Virus record (IMG/VR): IMGVR_UViG_3300031773_000043 | Span: 1-22,571 of that record | Source: a virus | Reading direction: 5' to 3' (one strand) | DNA: 22,571 bases | The notes under the pieces: generated by a model | Told to the model about the DNA's origin: nothing | Databases searched by the model: none | The model's input: only the letters and a program-made list of their open reading frames with translations | Shown: positions 1 to 8,470 of the stretch, piece by piece | Numbering within the stretch: position 1 is the first letter of the stretch | How the letters are laid out: every line of letters begins with the position of its first letter | Translations under genes and position numbers: made by a program

Positions 1-1
1 C

Positions 2-52
2 GCAAATACTACGGCTGTAGGTCAAGTAACCAATGAAATTACCGTACGATGA
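2..52 (+). CDS. C-terminal end of an unidentified plus-strand gene (partial)
   Basis: Only the last 16 codons are in the window. They read ANTTAVGQVTNEITVR and end in TGA at 50-52. The other two plus-strand frames close within about 36 bases (TAG at 18-20, TGA at 34-36), so this is the longest open frame at the edge, and its composition is protein-like. The next gene probably starts at a GTG at base 63, ten bases downstream, so the two would be consecutive genes of one plus-strand unit. No function can be given from so short a piece, and the call could be wrong. Confidence 0.4.
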   Translation, partial: ANTTAVGQVTNEITVR

Positions 53-62
53 AATTAATCCT

Positions 63-491
63 GTGCGCACCTTTCTATTTCTCTTATTTGTGCTTAGCCC
101 TTCTGTTCAGGCTGTACCAGTGGTTCCTCAATTTACACAGGGATCTGTTACTTCGCACACGGAAACAAGTACAAAAATTACGGAGACAATTAATTCAATT
201 GACATAAATACAGGCTGGCAATACACAGTTACGGGTACAAATATGAAACATTCTGGCTCATCTGTGTCTCCAACAACTGTTACCGCCCCTTCTCAAACTA
301 CTGATGGCATTACTTACACATGGGTTGGTTTAAATCACTCCAACAAACCCGACTGGCAACTACAAACAGATGGAGCATCGTTTCAATTTACCGAAACATA
401 CGCTGCTCCTGGGGTCAGCCAGCAAACAATCATCCAAAGAACAACCGATCAAACAAGTATCACCGATACAACAAGCATCTTTCAACAATAG
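63..491 (+). CDS. Exported cyanophage-type conserved protein, function unknown
   Basis: About 142 residues with an N-terminal signal peptide: MRT, then a hydrophobic core FLFLLFVLSPS, then VQA before VPVVPQFTQG, so cleavage is expected after residue 17. I chose the GTG at 63 over the ATG at 33. It gives a textbook signal peptide, it avoids running through the end of the upstream gene at 52, and the ten extra residues from the ATG are charged and look non-native. The mature part is rich in Thr and Ser (for example SHTETSTKITETI) and is probably beta-rich. From memory, proteins with the VPVVPxFTQG start and a TDTTSIF end recur in marine cyanophages, without known function. It is followed directly by a second exported protein, and both lie on the strand opposite the virion genes. 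The biochemical role is unknown. Confidence 0.68.
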   Translation: MRTFLFLLFVLSPSVQAVPVVPQFTQGSVTSHTETSTKITETINSIDINTGWQYTVTGTNMKHSGSSVSPTTVTAPSQTTDGITYTWVGLNHSNKPDWQLQTDGASFQFTETYAAPGVSQQTIIQRTTDQTSITDTTSIFQQ

Positions 492-1204
492 CTTATGGAT
501 TACTCACGTTTAACTACGCTTTGCCTTCTTACGCTGGTGATGTCGGCGGCGTTAGCGCTACCGCCGCTCCTAACGCTTCGTCTAGTGGGTCCGTCATTAA
601 TCAGGGAGTACAAGTCCTACAAGGACCATTCCATACCAACACGTACGGTAATGGAATCCAGTGCCAGGGAACTACATTAAGTATTACACCCTTCCTTACT
701 GGAGCGTTATCGCTTAAACGACCTTACGAAAGTTTCTACCAAGATCCTGTTTACGATACAACCGATGTGAACGATGATGGAATCATCGACAACCCTGGTG
801 GTATCTTGTATTACAAGGATGTACGAACAGGACAGAAGGATTCACATTCCATTACAGGTGGAATTTCAGCGACACTTTCAGTACCACTGGATAAAAGATT
901 TACTACTCGGTGTTTATCTGCCGCAACAACCCAGGAGAAAATACAACAGCAGATCCTGGCTAACAAGAGGCTTGACTTTGAAATTGCCAGGCTTCGTGAG
1001 TGCTCTAAATTCAAACTTCAAGGAATTAATTTTCATCCTAAGAGTCCTGCTTTTTCAATTTGTTCCGATATTTTGACCAGGCCATTTAAGGAGAAGCCAA
1101 TAGATCACGTTCATTCTATTTCCTCAGATCCTTCTGTTCCTTTCTCCTTTGAGATAAAGACAGAACCTTTGGTTTCTTCCCCCGCAGAGCAAGAATCTTC
1201 TTAG
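488..1204 (+). CDS. Exported cyanophage-type conserved protein with four cysteines, function unknown
   Basis: The frame is open from about 320 to the TAG at 1202-1204. The part before about 488 lies inside the previous gene and reads like an out-of-frame translation, so the ATG at 320 is unlikely. No ATG, GTG or TTG lies in frame between the end of the previous gene and the signal-like segment IAYGLLTFNYALPSYA; the first TTG, at 521, is already inside it. The start given is an ATA at 488 whose last two bases are shared with the upstream TAG, and it is provisional. The mature protein would begin near GDVGGVSATA. It contains a Gly/Cys segment (NTYGNGIQCQG), a DVNDDGIIDNPGG stretch that could bind calcium, and a helical region (KRLDFEIARLRECSKF) followed by a Pro/His tail. 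Four cysteines suit disulfides in an exported protein. From memory, similar proteins occur beside the preceding gene in cyanophages. The last 89 bases overlap the end of the opposing gene. Confidence 0.65.
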   Translation: MAYGLLTFNYALPSYAGDVGGVSATAAPNASSSGSVINQGVQVLQGPFHTNTYGNGIQCQGTTLSITPFLTGALSLKRPYESFYQDPVYDTTDVNDDGIIDNPGGILYYKDVRTGQKDSHSITGGISATLSVPLDKRFTTRCLSAATTQEKIQQQILANKRLDFEIARLRECSKFKLQGINFHPKSPAFSICSDILTRPFKEKPIDHVHSISSDPSVPFSFEIKTEPLVSSPAEQESS

Positions 1205-1880
1205 TGATCTTCTTAGAAAAAGATTTGACTTGACCTTTTAATTGTTTCTGAACGAACTTTGCTAGTGGTTGTCCAAGGAGAGTTACACCGACCACCGAAC
1301 CAATTGCTATCGCACTTGTATTAATAAGTGTCGTTGGTGGAGGAGTGTAAGTGTTAACAACTTCCAGTAAAGCTCTTTCTTCGTATAAGACTTTGCATTG
1401 ATTTCCATCTCGTTTGTACCCCTTAATTATTTTTGTTCCGTACTTTCCAATTGCTCCTATGGGTAAATCGTCAGGTCTAGGGCAAGGGAGAATGTTCGGA
1501 ATTTGTACATTTGGAATTGCAGTAGACGCATCATTGTTCGTCTCTTGCAAATTAGAATCGTCTTTTTTGTCGGTATTGACTTTTGGTGTAATAGCTTGAG
1601 GGACTGGCTCTATATCTTCTGGCCTGTAATCAACAGGATTATAAGAAGGCATCCCTGCATCACAATATACCTGAACTCCTCTATCGTCATCTGTTTTTAA
1701 TTTCTTATTGTTACCTGAATCTGGATGTGCTTCTACGCAACCAGGAATTTCAAATACAAGATTAGGTGCTTGTAGTTGGAGAGTTATTGGTTGAGCTTGA
1801 GGAATATTGGTAGTTGAGACATTGATAATTGTGTCGGGGATATAAATATCACCAACTTGTATATCTGGAATTGGGTCCAC
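1116..1880 (-). CDS. Membrane-anchored cyanophage-type conserved protein (254 aa), function unknown
   Basis: It starts with GTG at 1880, which directly abuts the TAA (1881-1883) of the upstream gene, so translation is probably coupled. The N-terminal part is rich in Pro and Ile (PDIQVGDIYIPDTIINVSTT), followed by an acidic segment with DDDRGVQVYCDAG. Cysteines are at about 48, 73, 133 and 162, enough for two disulfides. One membrane helix is likely at residues 185-207 (LINTSAIAIGSVVGVTLLG), followed by a strongly basic tail (KSFSKKITKKILALRGKK) ending in RRKEQKDLRK. That suggests a bulk domain on one side of the membrane and a lysine-rich tail on the cytoplasmic side. The IYIPDTIINVSTT and DxRGVQVxCD stretches match, from memory, a family common in marine cyanophages that has no established function. 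Its 3' end overlaps a gene on the other strand. Confidence 0.82.
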   Translation of the reverse strand: MDPIPDIQVGDIYIPDTIINVSTTNIPQAQPITLQLQAPNLVFEIPGCVEAHPDSGNNKKLKTDDDRGVQVYCDAGMPSYNPVDYRPEDIEPVPQAITPKVNTDKKDDSNLQETNNDASTAIPNVQIPNILPCPRPDDLPIGAIGKYGTKIIKGYKRDGNQCKVLYEERALLEVVNTYTPPPTTLINTSAIAIGSVVGVTLLGQPLAKFVQKQLKGQVKSFSKKITKKILALRGKKPKVLSLSQRRKEQKDLRK

Positions 1881-2402
1881 TTAGCAATCTACAAAATCAC
1901 TGCCAATGTCTTTTCCTATCTGACCTGCTTTCTTAACAGCAACTGCACTAGCAAGCCATCCTATTATTGGAATCCCAGAGAGTGTACTAGCAGCAGGAGT
2001 TGCAGTAACAACAGAAGTTCCTACGATTTCACCGTTTGATTCTGCACTGCCTTTATTTTTTATGCATTGAAGGTATTCAGAAGATAATCCTGCATGTCCA
2101 CCAGGATGATGGGCAATATATTCTTTGTGAATGTAATCTGTCTTGCCGTTCCATTTGCTCTTCTCTGAAGTGAACAGCACAGTTTTAGGAGAATGCATGT
2201 TGTGATTTAATACAACTTCTAGCCCTTCTTCATTTTTGGTGTAGCGCATTTGGCTACTGCTATTCTCTGTCGTAGCAAGGCTTGCGAGATTAGGCAGCGA
2301 ATCCCCTGACTTGCTTAATAAGACAAGAGAGAAGAAGTTGCTACCAATTAATCCAAGACCGAGGAGAAGAGGAAGATAGTTACCTTCCTTCGTCTGTGTC
2401 AT
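1881..2402 (-). CDS. Small membrane protein (173 aa), cyanophage-type, function unknown
   Basis: The ATG at 2400-2402 overlaps the TGA of the upstream gene by four bases (ATGA), and its own TAA abuts the next GTG start, so it is the middle gene of a tight three-gene unit. It has two hydrophobic segments: residues 10-30 (LPLLLGLGLIGSNFFSLVLL), likely a membrane anchor or uncleaved signal, and residues 137-156 near the C-terminus (AASTLSGIPIIGWLASAVAV). Between them is a polar region of about 100 residues containing QMRYTKNEEGLEVV and a His-rich patch (AHHPGGHAG). It ends in VDC. I recall similar proteins, with the start MTQTK and the segment LLLGLGLI followed by SKSGDSLP, in marine cyanophages. 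A holin-like or virion membrane role is possible but unproven. Confidence 0.78.
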   Translation of the reverse strand: MTQTKEGNYLPLLLGLGLIGSNFFSLVLLSKSGDSLPNLASLATTENSSSQMRYTKNEEGLEVVLNHNMHSPKTVLFTSEKSKWNGKTDYIHKEYIAHHPGGHAGLSSEYLQCIKNKGSAESNGEIVGTSVVTATPAASTLSGIPIIGWLASAVAVKKAGQIGKDIGSDFVDC

Positions 2403-2584
2403 AACTTAGGCAATCCTGTTGTGGTGGGCATTGAAGGCATTGATTCTTTAACCAATTCAGGGATTTGACCCTTTACCTTATTCAGAATTGTATTCACAAT
2501 CTTATCTTTATTCAAGTAACCAACTACACCTGTACCAATAATTAGCACGTTAAGAGCTAAAGAGGTGATTGCGATTGCTTTCAT
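2399..2584 (-). CDS. Short single-pass membrane protein (61 aa), cyanophage-type
   Basis: The reading frame is open much further upstream (to 2860), but that part is the shifted frame of the glycine-rich gene and has abnormal Val/Met composition. The ATG at 2582-2584 gives a well-formed small protein: MKAIAITSLALNVLIIGTGV is a hydrophobic N-terminal anchor, followed by KDKIVNTILNKVKGQIPELV, a likely amphipathic helix, and a short tail ending in GLPKL. The stop TGA overlaps the ATG of the next gene by four bases. Only 25 bases separate it from the stop of the glycine-rich gene. Small proteins of this plan lie next to the 173- and 254-residue types in cyanophages, as far as I recall. The function is unknown; size and topology would also fit a holin or spanin-like protein. 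Confidence 0.7.
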   Translation of the reverse strand: MKAIAITSLALNVLIIGTGVVGYLNKDKIVNTILNKVKGQIPELVKESMPSMPTTTGLPKL

Positions 2585-2609
2585 ATTTTTATGGATGGGA
2601 TTTTCACTT

Positions 2610-3536
2610 TTATTCGTCAGCAGTTCTTGTTGATGGAAATGATCTTTCATCTCCAGGCCAAATAATACGGATAGCACCATCGCCCCCAGGGCCACCTTGG
2701 TTACTTCCACTACCTTGGACAGAACCACCACCACCGCCGCCATAGTTTCCTCCATCTTTACCAGCATGTGCACCACCATTGTCACTATTATTAGTATCTC
2801 CACCATCGGAACCACCAGAACCACCGCTGCCGCCTTTTCCAGCCGCACCAGCACCACCATTTGAACCTTGTCCTAATATACCTACACCTCCTCCACCTGC
2901 TCCAGCACTTGAGGTGTCGCCAGTACCGCCGCCACCGCCGCCACCGCCAGATCCAGCAGATCCAGCTGTTGCGGAACTCCAGTTGTACTGTGCATAACCA
3001 CCGTCTCCACCATTTCCTGAATATCCACCTGCACCACCACCACCTGAACCAAGTCCTACTGTATTAGGCCAGTTTTTATTATTATCTCTACCATATCCAC
3101 CATTCCCTCCTCCAGCTCTAGCTGATCCTGAACTTGTAGAAGTATCACCACTATTATGGTCATTATCATTTGGGGCAGGGGCACCACCACCTTTTAAATA
3201 TGAACTGCTGCTAAAATAACTATCTCCACCAGCATCACCAGAAGCCCAAGTAGCGGTAGTAGATGCAACACCTCCTTCACCGACTACAACCGTATAACCT
3301 TGTCCAGGGGTAACACTAAGATTATTACCGTAAGCCAAAGCTCCTCCAGCACCTGACGCACCACCACCTGTACTATCGTTAGATGAAGCTCCACTTGATC
3401 CAGCCCCTACACAAACAACAGAAACAGACGTAACGCCTGCAGGGCATGTCCAAGTATATGAACCAGGGGAAGTGTAAGCATCTTGGCCAGGTAATAAACC
3501 ACCACCAGCACCTAAAAGCATTTGCTGAATAGGCAT
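2610..3536 (-). CDS. Glycine-rich tail adhesin-type protein (308 aa)
   Basis: It probably attaches to a tail fibre and contacts the host surface. I chose the ATG at 3534-3536 because it overlaps the TAA of the upstream fibre gene (TAATG) and gives the start MPIQQMLLGAGGGLLPG; the 20 extra residues upstream lie inside the preceding gene. Residues 20-50 form a small beta segment (YTSPGSYTWTCPAGVTSVSV) typical of glycine-rich phage proteins that begin with a PGxYTW/F strand. Residues 50-290 are dominated by Gly with Ser, Ala and Asn, including a run of eight glycines. The C-terminus GAIRIIWPGDERSFPST is a pattern I associate with the ends of phage tail proteins. Its position after two fibre genes supports an adhesin role. 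Base composition is unusually GC-rich in the Gly runs. Confidence 0.8.
   Translation of the reverse strand: MPIQQMLLGAGGGLLPGQDAYTSPGSYTWTCPAGVTSVSVVCVGAGSSGASSNDSTGGGASGAGGALAYGNNLSVTPGQGYTVVVGEGGVASTTATWASGDAGGDSYFSSSSYLKGGGAPAPNDNDHNSGDTSTSSGSARAGGGNGGYGRDNNKNWPNTVGLGSGGGGAGGYSGNGGDGGYAQYNWSSATAGSAGSGGGGGGGGTGDTSSAGAGGGGVGILGQGSNGGAGAAGKGGSGGSGGSDGGDTNNSDNGGAHAGKDGGNYGGGGGGSVQGSGSNQGGPGGDGAIRIIWPGDERSFPSTRTADE
2926..2949 (-). repeat. GGT/GGC codon run encoding eight glycines
   Basis: On the minus strand this stretch alternates GGT and GGC codons without interruption. It is a GC-rich low-complexity island in an otherwise AT-rich window and the longest of many Gly-codon runs in this gene. 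Such runs can slip during replication and assembly, so the number of glycines may vary between phage relatives. Confidence 0.75.
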
Positions 3537-4378
3537 TAGCTCAATCCCGAACCTGAAATATAAGCTACATTGCTTTGTGACATGTATATGGTACACATGC
3601 CTCTGGAGGCCAGGGTACGGTTCGCATTGGTACCATCAGCAGCGTTATACATGGTATTACACTTGGTTATTGTTATATTACTACCTGTATGGTTTGCAAT
3701 CGTAATGGCATCTCCAGTTGAGAAGACCGCATCAGGTACCGTGATATTACTCTGTGCAAGTATGAATTTTCCAGCATCTGAAGCGATAAGAGTATAAGCA
3801 TTAGTGCCTGGAACTTTTTGAGGTACTTGTCTTACATCACCCTTTGAATCTGAAACTGTGCCAGTTACAGTTATTCCTGTCGATGATGTGGCTAATTTGG
3901 CAGCGTCATCATGATATAAGCTAACTCCTCCATCTTCTGTAAATGTAGCCATAGTCTCGGCTGCATTTACGTCTTTTATTTCAACTTGGTTTGAAGCTAA
4001 AACTAAAGGGCCAGTGCCAACCTCATTAAGAACTGACTTGCTACCGTCATGATAAATTAGTAAATCATGAGACCCTTGGTTGACTCCAAATCTAAGTTGA
4101 ATATTATCACCTAAAATTACATTTCCTGTGAATGTAGCCCCACTAAGACTTGCTTTATCTGAGGTATCTGTACTAGCCGTAGCCCACGTCAACCCACCAG
4201 CATTACCTGATTGTTTCTGTAGGAACTGTCCATTAGAACCAGCATTAGAGATCTGAATTTTCGACTCGTTAACGCATTCTCCATCTAAATCACTTTGTCT
4301 AACATTTCCATCAGCTATTTTTTCTGATGCTATGGCGGAGTCTTTAACACCGCCTGTTGAGATTTTTGTTAATGCCAT
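3536..4378 (-). CDS. Second tail fibre-type protein (280 aa)
   Basis: A short fibre protein built from modules I recognise from marine phage tails. Residues 1-45 (MALTKISTGGVKDSAIASEK, with SKIQIS further on) are a start typical of cyanophage fibre subunits. The middle has a RFGVNQGSHDLLIYHDGSKS segment and an EMATFTEDGGVSLYHDDAAK-like segment (here AETMATFTEDGGVSLYHDD). This beta module resembles one in the long fibre gene next to it (RFGTGNDLEIFHS, then TNTGVTVTGT). The C-terminal 100 residues (GDVRQVP to YISGSGLS) form a separate beta domain with alternating hydrophobics (ITIANHTGSNITITK). The ATG at 4376-4378 is six bases after the stop of the long fibre gene. It likely sits distally on the fibre or with the glycine-rich protein, whose start overlaps its stop. 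Confidence 0.82.
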   Translation of the reverse strand: MALTKISTGGVKDSAIASEKIADGNVRQSDLDGECVNESKIQISNAGSNGQFLQKQSGNAGGLTWATASTDTSDKASLSGATFTGNVILGDNIQLRFGVNQGSHDLLIYHDGSKSVLNEVGTGPLVLASNQVEIKDVNAAETMATFTEDGGVSLYHDDAAKLATSSTGITVTGTVSDSKGDVRQVPQKVPGTNAYTLIASDAGKFILAQSNITVPDAVFSTGDAITIANHTGSNITITKCNTMYNAADGTNANRTLASRGMCTIYMSQSNVAYISGSGLS

Positions 4379-7300
4379 TTGTTTTTAATAATTCTCATAG
4401 ACTTGGATTTGTAATCTATTCGAGGCAAGAGCTAACCCGCCATGAACAGTACCTTCAGCAGGATCTGCGGTAGAGGCTAGTGTGCCATCACCTTGTACGT
4501 AGTATTTTGTAGCAGTTGTTAAACCAGATAGAGTAGTTGCTACATTTCCGTTCGTTACAATTGTAGCCGTCTGTCCATTTGTATAAGCTTGATCCGCAAA
4601 ACCGACATATAAACCAGCTTTACTCCTTATTGTTGATTGAATTTGAGCTAATGTAAATTGCCTTATAGCCCCTTTATAACCTGAATTATTAAAATTCCCA
4701 AAAGCTATTATTTTACCATCATCGGCTTGTTGTGCTTGTTGCCAGGTATAGGTGTTTCCGTTCGTTACACCAGATGTAATTGATACAGCCGTACTCCATG
4801 AAACTGATGAACCTGTTACTGTAGCCACTCTATATTGCAAGGTGCTTGTATCAGAATTAGGTAGTAGTGCAACAACTTTGCCTAACGTAGATTCATAGAC
4901 AGTAATCATTTTCGAAAGATTATTCGAACGATAATCATTATTATCTTGAAGTAAGACTCGTGAACTCCAACTAATAGCTAAACTTGATCCAGAGCCACTA
5001 ATTGTTCCACACCTTGAATACCACTTCTCACCTGAACCTGCATTAAGTCGTGATATTTGTATTACCTTCCCTGATGATTCATCGTATGAATACGTGGAGT
5101 TGTATTCCATCACACCTGAACTTATAGCACTACCAGTTGCACCCCAAGTAATTGAATTACTACCACCATTAATAGTACCTAATCTAACCCAACATTCATT
5201 ATCAGTACCACCTCCATCTTCTCGTCTACCTGATACTAGAATTCTACTATTGCCTAGTAGAATCATTGTATTATCTTCAGCTTTTATGATACCAGTACCG
5301 CCGAACAAAGGCATCTCTACGACACTGCCAAGTACAAGAGTGGTAGCACCAGAGTTACCATAGAAAATTCTATATCTTAATTTCCTATTACTATTGCTAC
5401 TATTATCTAGCCACATAAGTACACCCCTATTCTCTGTTTCATCAAAGACAGCTTTCATCCACCTACCATGCGTATAAGTTGTATCGTTATTAGTCTCAGA
5501 TCCCCAAGTGAGAGTAGTACCACTATGTGAAGCAACTCTATGTTTTATATAATTACTACCACCATCCTCAGTGTAGAAGCATATTGCTCTATTAACATTT
5601 GAATCATAAGCCCCACAAAAAGATTGTGGGTTATCTGGATCTATAGAACTTGTGGAGTTAGCATTGAAGAAACCACTACTGTTCATAGAAGCTATTCGTC
5701 CTTCTAAGTCATAACCATTACCATCAAACTGGAAAATTATTGCTCTCTGTGAAGCCCCATCTTTGTAATAATGAATAAATGAACCTTTCTCATCTTGCTG
5801 CCCTTGTCCCATGCCTTCCAATCCCTGGAATTCTGGAGTAGATAAGACTGTAGTTTCATTTTTTATTTGACTAACCCTGCCGTCTGTATCTAGCTTTACA
5901 GCTCTATTATTAGCAATAGATCCGTTAGCTACAGCGGTAAAGGTGTTACCACCTGCGGGTAGGTTAGTTAAACCAGACCCATCACCAGTAACAGTCGTAG
6001 CTGCTAACGTTCCAGTAACTGTAACGCCTGTATTGGTGGTTTCTAGCTTTTTATTTCCACCATAATACACCTCTACAGCACCACCATTCGTGGCTTTTAT
6101 ATGAGTAGATGAACCAGCCCCATTAGCAACATAAAGAGTATCTCCTCTTAGGAAGGTATTACCACCTCCAGTATTTCTAATATCTAAACCACCTGCTGCT
6201 GTACTGGCTATATAATTAGTAGTGCCACTATTTGAATGAAATATCTCTAGATCATTTCCAGTACCGAACCGAGCTTTAACATCATCGTTAAAGTCAACAC
6301 CTGTAGCACCACCTACTCCCGCAGGTACATCATCCCATTCCATTCCATTGGATGTGTACTTAAGGTATTTACCTGTAGCTGGTGCGTTATGTACGTCTAA
6401 CTTAACTTCGGCTATTGAATCATCAGCTACTTTAGAGCCAGCTATATTCGCTGTACTTGATACATCACCATCAACAATACTTCCATCAATAATGTGACTT
6501 GAGTTAACTGAGTTAGCACTTGGAGTACCAATACTTACCGATGATCCACAAGTAACGATAAAGTAATCAGAGCCAGTAGCAGGAGGTGGATCACAGAAAA
6601 CTATGTTATTACCATTTACTGCAAAACCTTCAGAAGGTCGTGAAGTACCTGAGTTTGGTTTCTGAATAACACCATTAATACTTACTATTAACTGACCTGC
6701 AAAAGTGGGAGGACTGCTTAAAGCAAACACCCAAGAAGAGCCGTCGAAATTACCTGATGTATTACTTCCCGTTCCACTTCCTGCCGACAATGTTGTAATG
6801 AAAAAGCTACCAACTGATGCAACGTCATCCCACGCTGAACCGTTGTACACTTTCATCTTGTTAGCGGCGGTATCAAAGTAAAGATCACCTTCATCGTTGT
6901 TAGATCCAGGTGCAGAACTAGCTATTCGATATCGACTATTGAAATCATTGATGTCATCGCTTAACTGTTTAACATCTGTTTCACTTGTAAGAATCTTGTG
7001 ATAGTTATAAGTGTTAGCAGTGGAAGTAGTTACGACAATTAAACCAACGCCAGCAGCTAAAGTTTCTCCGTTTAATGAACTAGGAAAACCATTAATAGTT
7101 ACTGTCGTATTATCTAATCTTCTTCCTGTTGTACTTACTCCAGACCCATTAACTACAACACCAGCAGCATTATAAATACTGACTACAACACCAGTTGCAG
7201 GTTGAGTATTAGGGAATGAAACCTCGTCAGCAATGGTAGTAAATCCACCAATAGCTGTTTGAGAACTAGCAACGTGAGCAGCAATAACCTTTGAACTTGG

Positions 7301-7630
7301 TATCTCTGTATCGCTAGTGGTATCTAAAGTTCCACTAGAAGTCTTAAAGGATTTACCAGAGACAATGTTTAATTCAGTAGTTGAGGCTGTAACGCCATCT
7401 AATTTGTTTAGTTCTGAAGTATTAGAAGTGATTCCATCTAAAGTATTTAGTTCTACAGGTGTAGAAGTTAGACCGTCTGTTTTATTTAATTCTGCTGTTG
7501 TAGCAGTAACACCATCAAGCTTATTTAGTTCTGCTGTTGTAGCAGTTAAACCATCTAGTGTTTCAACTTCAGCTTGTGTTAGATCAGCTAATGCAGATGC
7601 CGTGCCTGAACTCATAGTTGCGAGTTCTGT

Positions 7631-8062
7631 TAACTCAGTATCTAAGGGTTGTTTCGCATCTAGCTGTGTTTGTACATTAGAAGTGACACCATCAACATAG
7701 TTAAGTTCTGTTGTTGTAGCGGTAACTCCATCAAGTTTATTTAACTCATCTGTACTTACAGTGGCTCCATCTAATATCTGTACTTCGGCTTGAGTTAAAT
7801 CTGCCAAAGCTGAAGCTGTAGTAGAACCCATTGTTGCGAGTTCTGTTAACTCAGTATCTAAAGGTTGCTTTGCGTCTAGTTGAGTCTGAACATTTGAAGT
7901 AACACCATCAACGTAATTAAGTTCAGCAGTTGTAGCAGTAACCCCGTCAAGTTTATTTAATTCGTCAGTACTAGCAGTTAAACCATCTATTGCTTGGACT
8001 TCGGCTTCTGTTAATTCAGCTAGGGCATTAGCTGTAGTTTGGCCCATTGTTGCTAACTCAGT
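7631..8062 (-). repeat. Two tandem 216-base repeats in the fibre gene
   Basis: Each unit is 72 codons, from TELATM to the next TELATM, and contains the ladder TASALADLTQAEV, STDELNKLDGVTAT, ELNYVDGVTSN and VQTQLDAKQPLDTEL. Units lie at 7847-8062 and 7631-7846. A third, shortened unit follows from 7630 and grades into shorter LDGVTA-type repeats to about 7370. The methionines are spaced exactly 216 bases (8047, 7831, 7615). The first two copies are clearly alike at the DNA level but differ at scattered positions, mostly third codon bases, so the duplication is not recent. Such repeats are known as stalk elements in phage fibres. Confidence 0.85.
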
Positions 8063-8470
8063 TAGCTTGGCACTCTTAGGCTCGGCTGTTGTATCTACAT
8101 AGTTCTTAGTTGCTGCATCTTGTGCTGATACTGGATCACCGACTTTGGTTACTCGAAGATTTGTACCAGATTCGCCTAAAGAAGGAAGACCAGTATCTTC
8201 ATCAACACTGACTGTTCTGCTTTGATTATCTTTTAATTCTTGGTCTATATATAAACTCTGTAATGCACTTGTATCTAAGTCGTTAGCAGTAAGGGTTGAA
8301 CCATCTGCATAATCGACAAGAGGTGAACCAAGTGATGAGTTTCTTCTTACTTCTACTCTTAAATTTGCTGACGCTAGACCTGTATTAAGTCGGATAAGTT
8401 TAGGAGATACGTTAGTTATTACTTGATATTCTGCTGAAGCTGTACCTTGATTAATCTTGTTGTAATTAAG

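Noticed and set aside
33-62. ATG start at 33 for the first exported protein
   Set aside because: It adds a charged ten-residue leader before an otherwise ideal signal peptide and runs through the end of the likely upstream gene at 52; the GTG at 63 fits better.
320-487. Upstream extension of the second exported protein from the ATG at 320
   Set aside because: It lies fully within the preceding gene in another frame, and its Arg/Asn/Gln-rich content reads as an out-of-frame translation before a signal-like segment.
470-492. Programmed -1 frameshift joining the two exported proteins
   Set aside because: The frame relation would allow it, but no slippery heptamer of the X-XXY-YYZ type or following hairpin is seen. 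Kept only as one option in the start-codon finding.
1195-1220. Repeated ATCTTCTTAG-type words as a regulatory repeat or terminator
   Set aside because: They fall inside the lysine-rich coding tail of the 254-residue protein (SKKITKK) and form no hairpin.
2585-2860. Long N-terminal extension of the 61-residue membrane protein
   Set aside because: It is the shifted frame of the glycine-rich gene, with an abnormal Val/Met/Ala run.
2779-3067. Plus-strand proline- and leucine/histidine-rich open frames
   Set aside because: They are antisense shadows of glycine codon runs on the minus strand.
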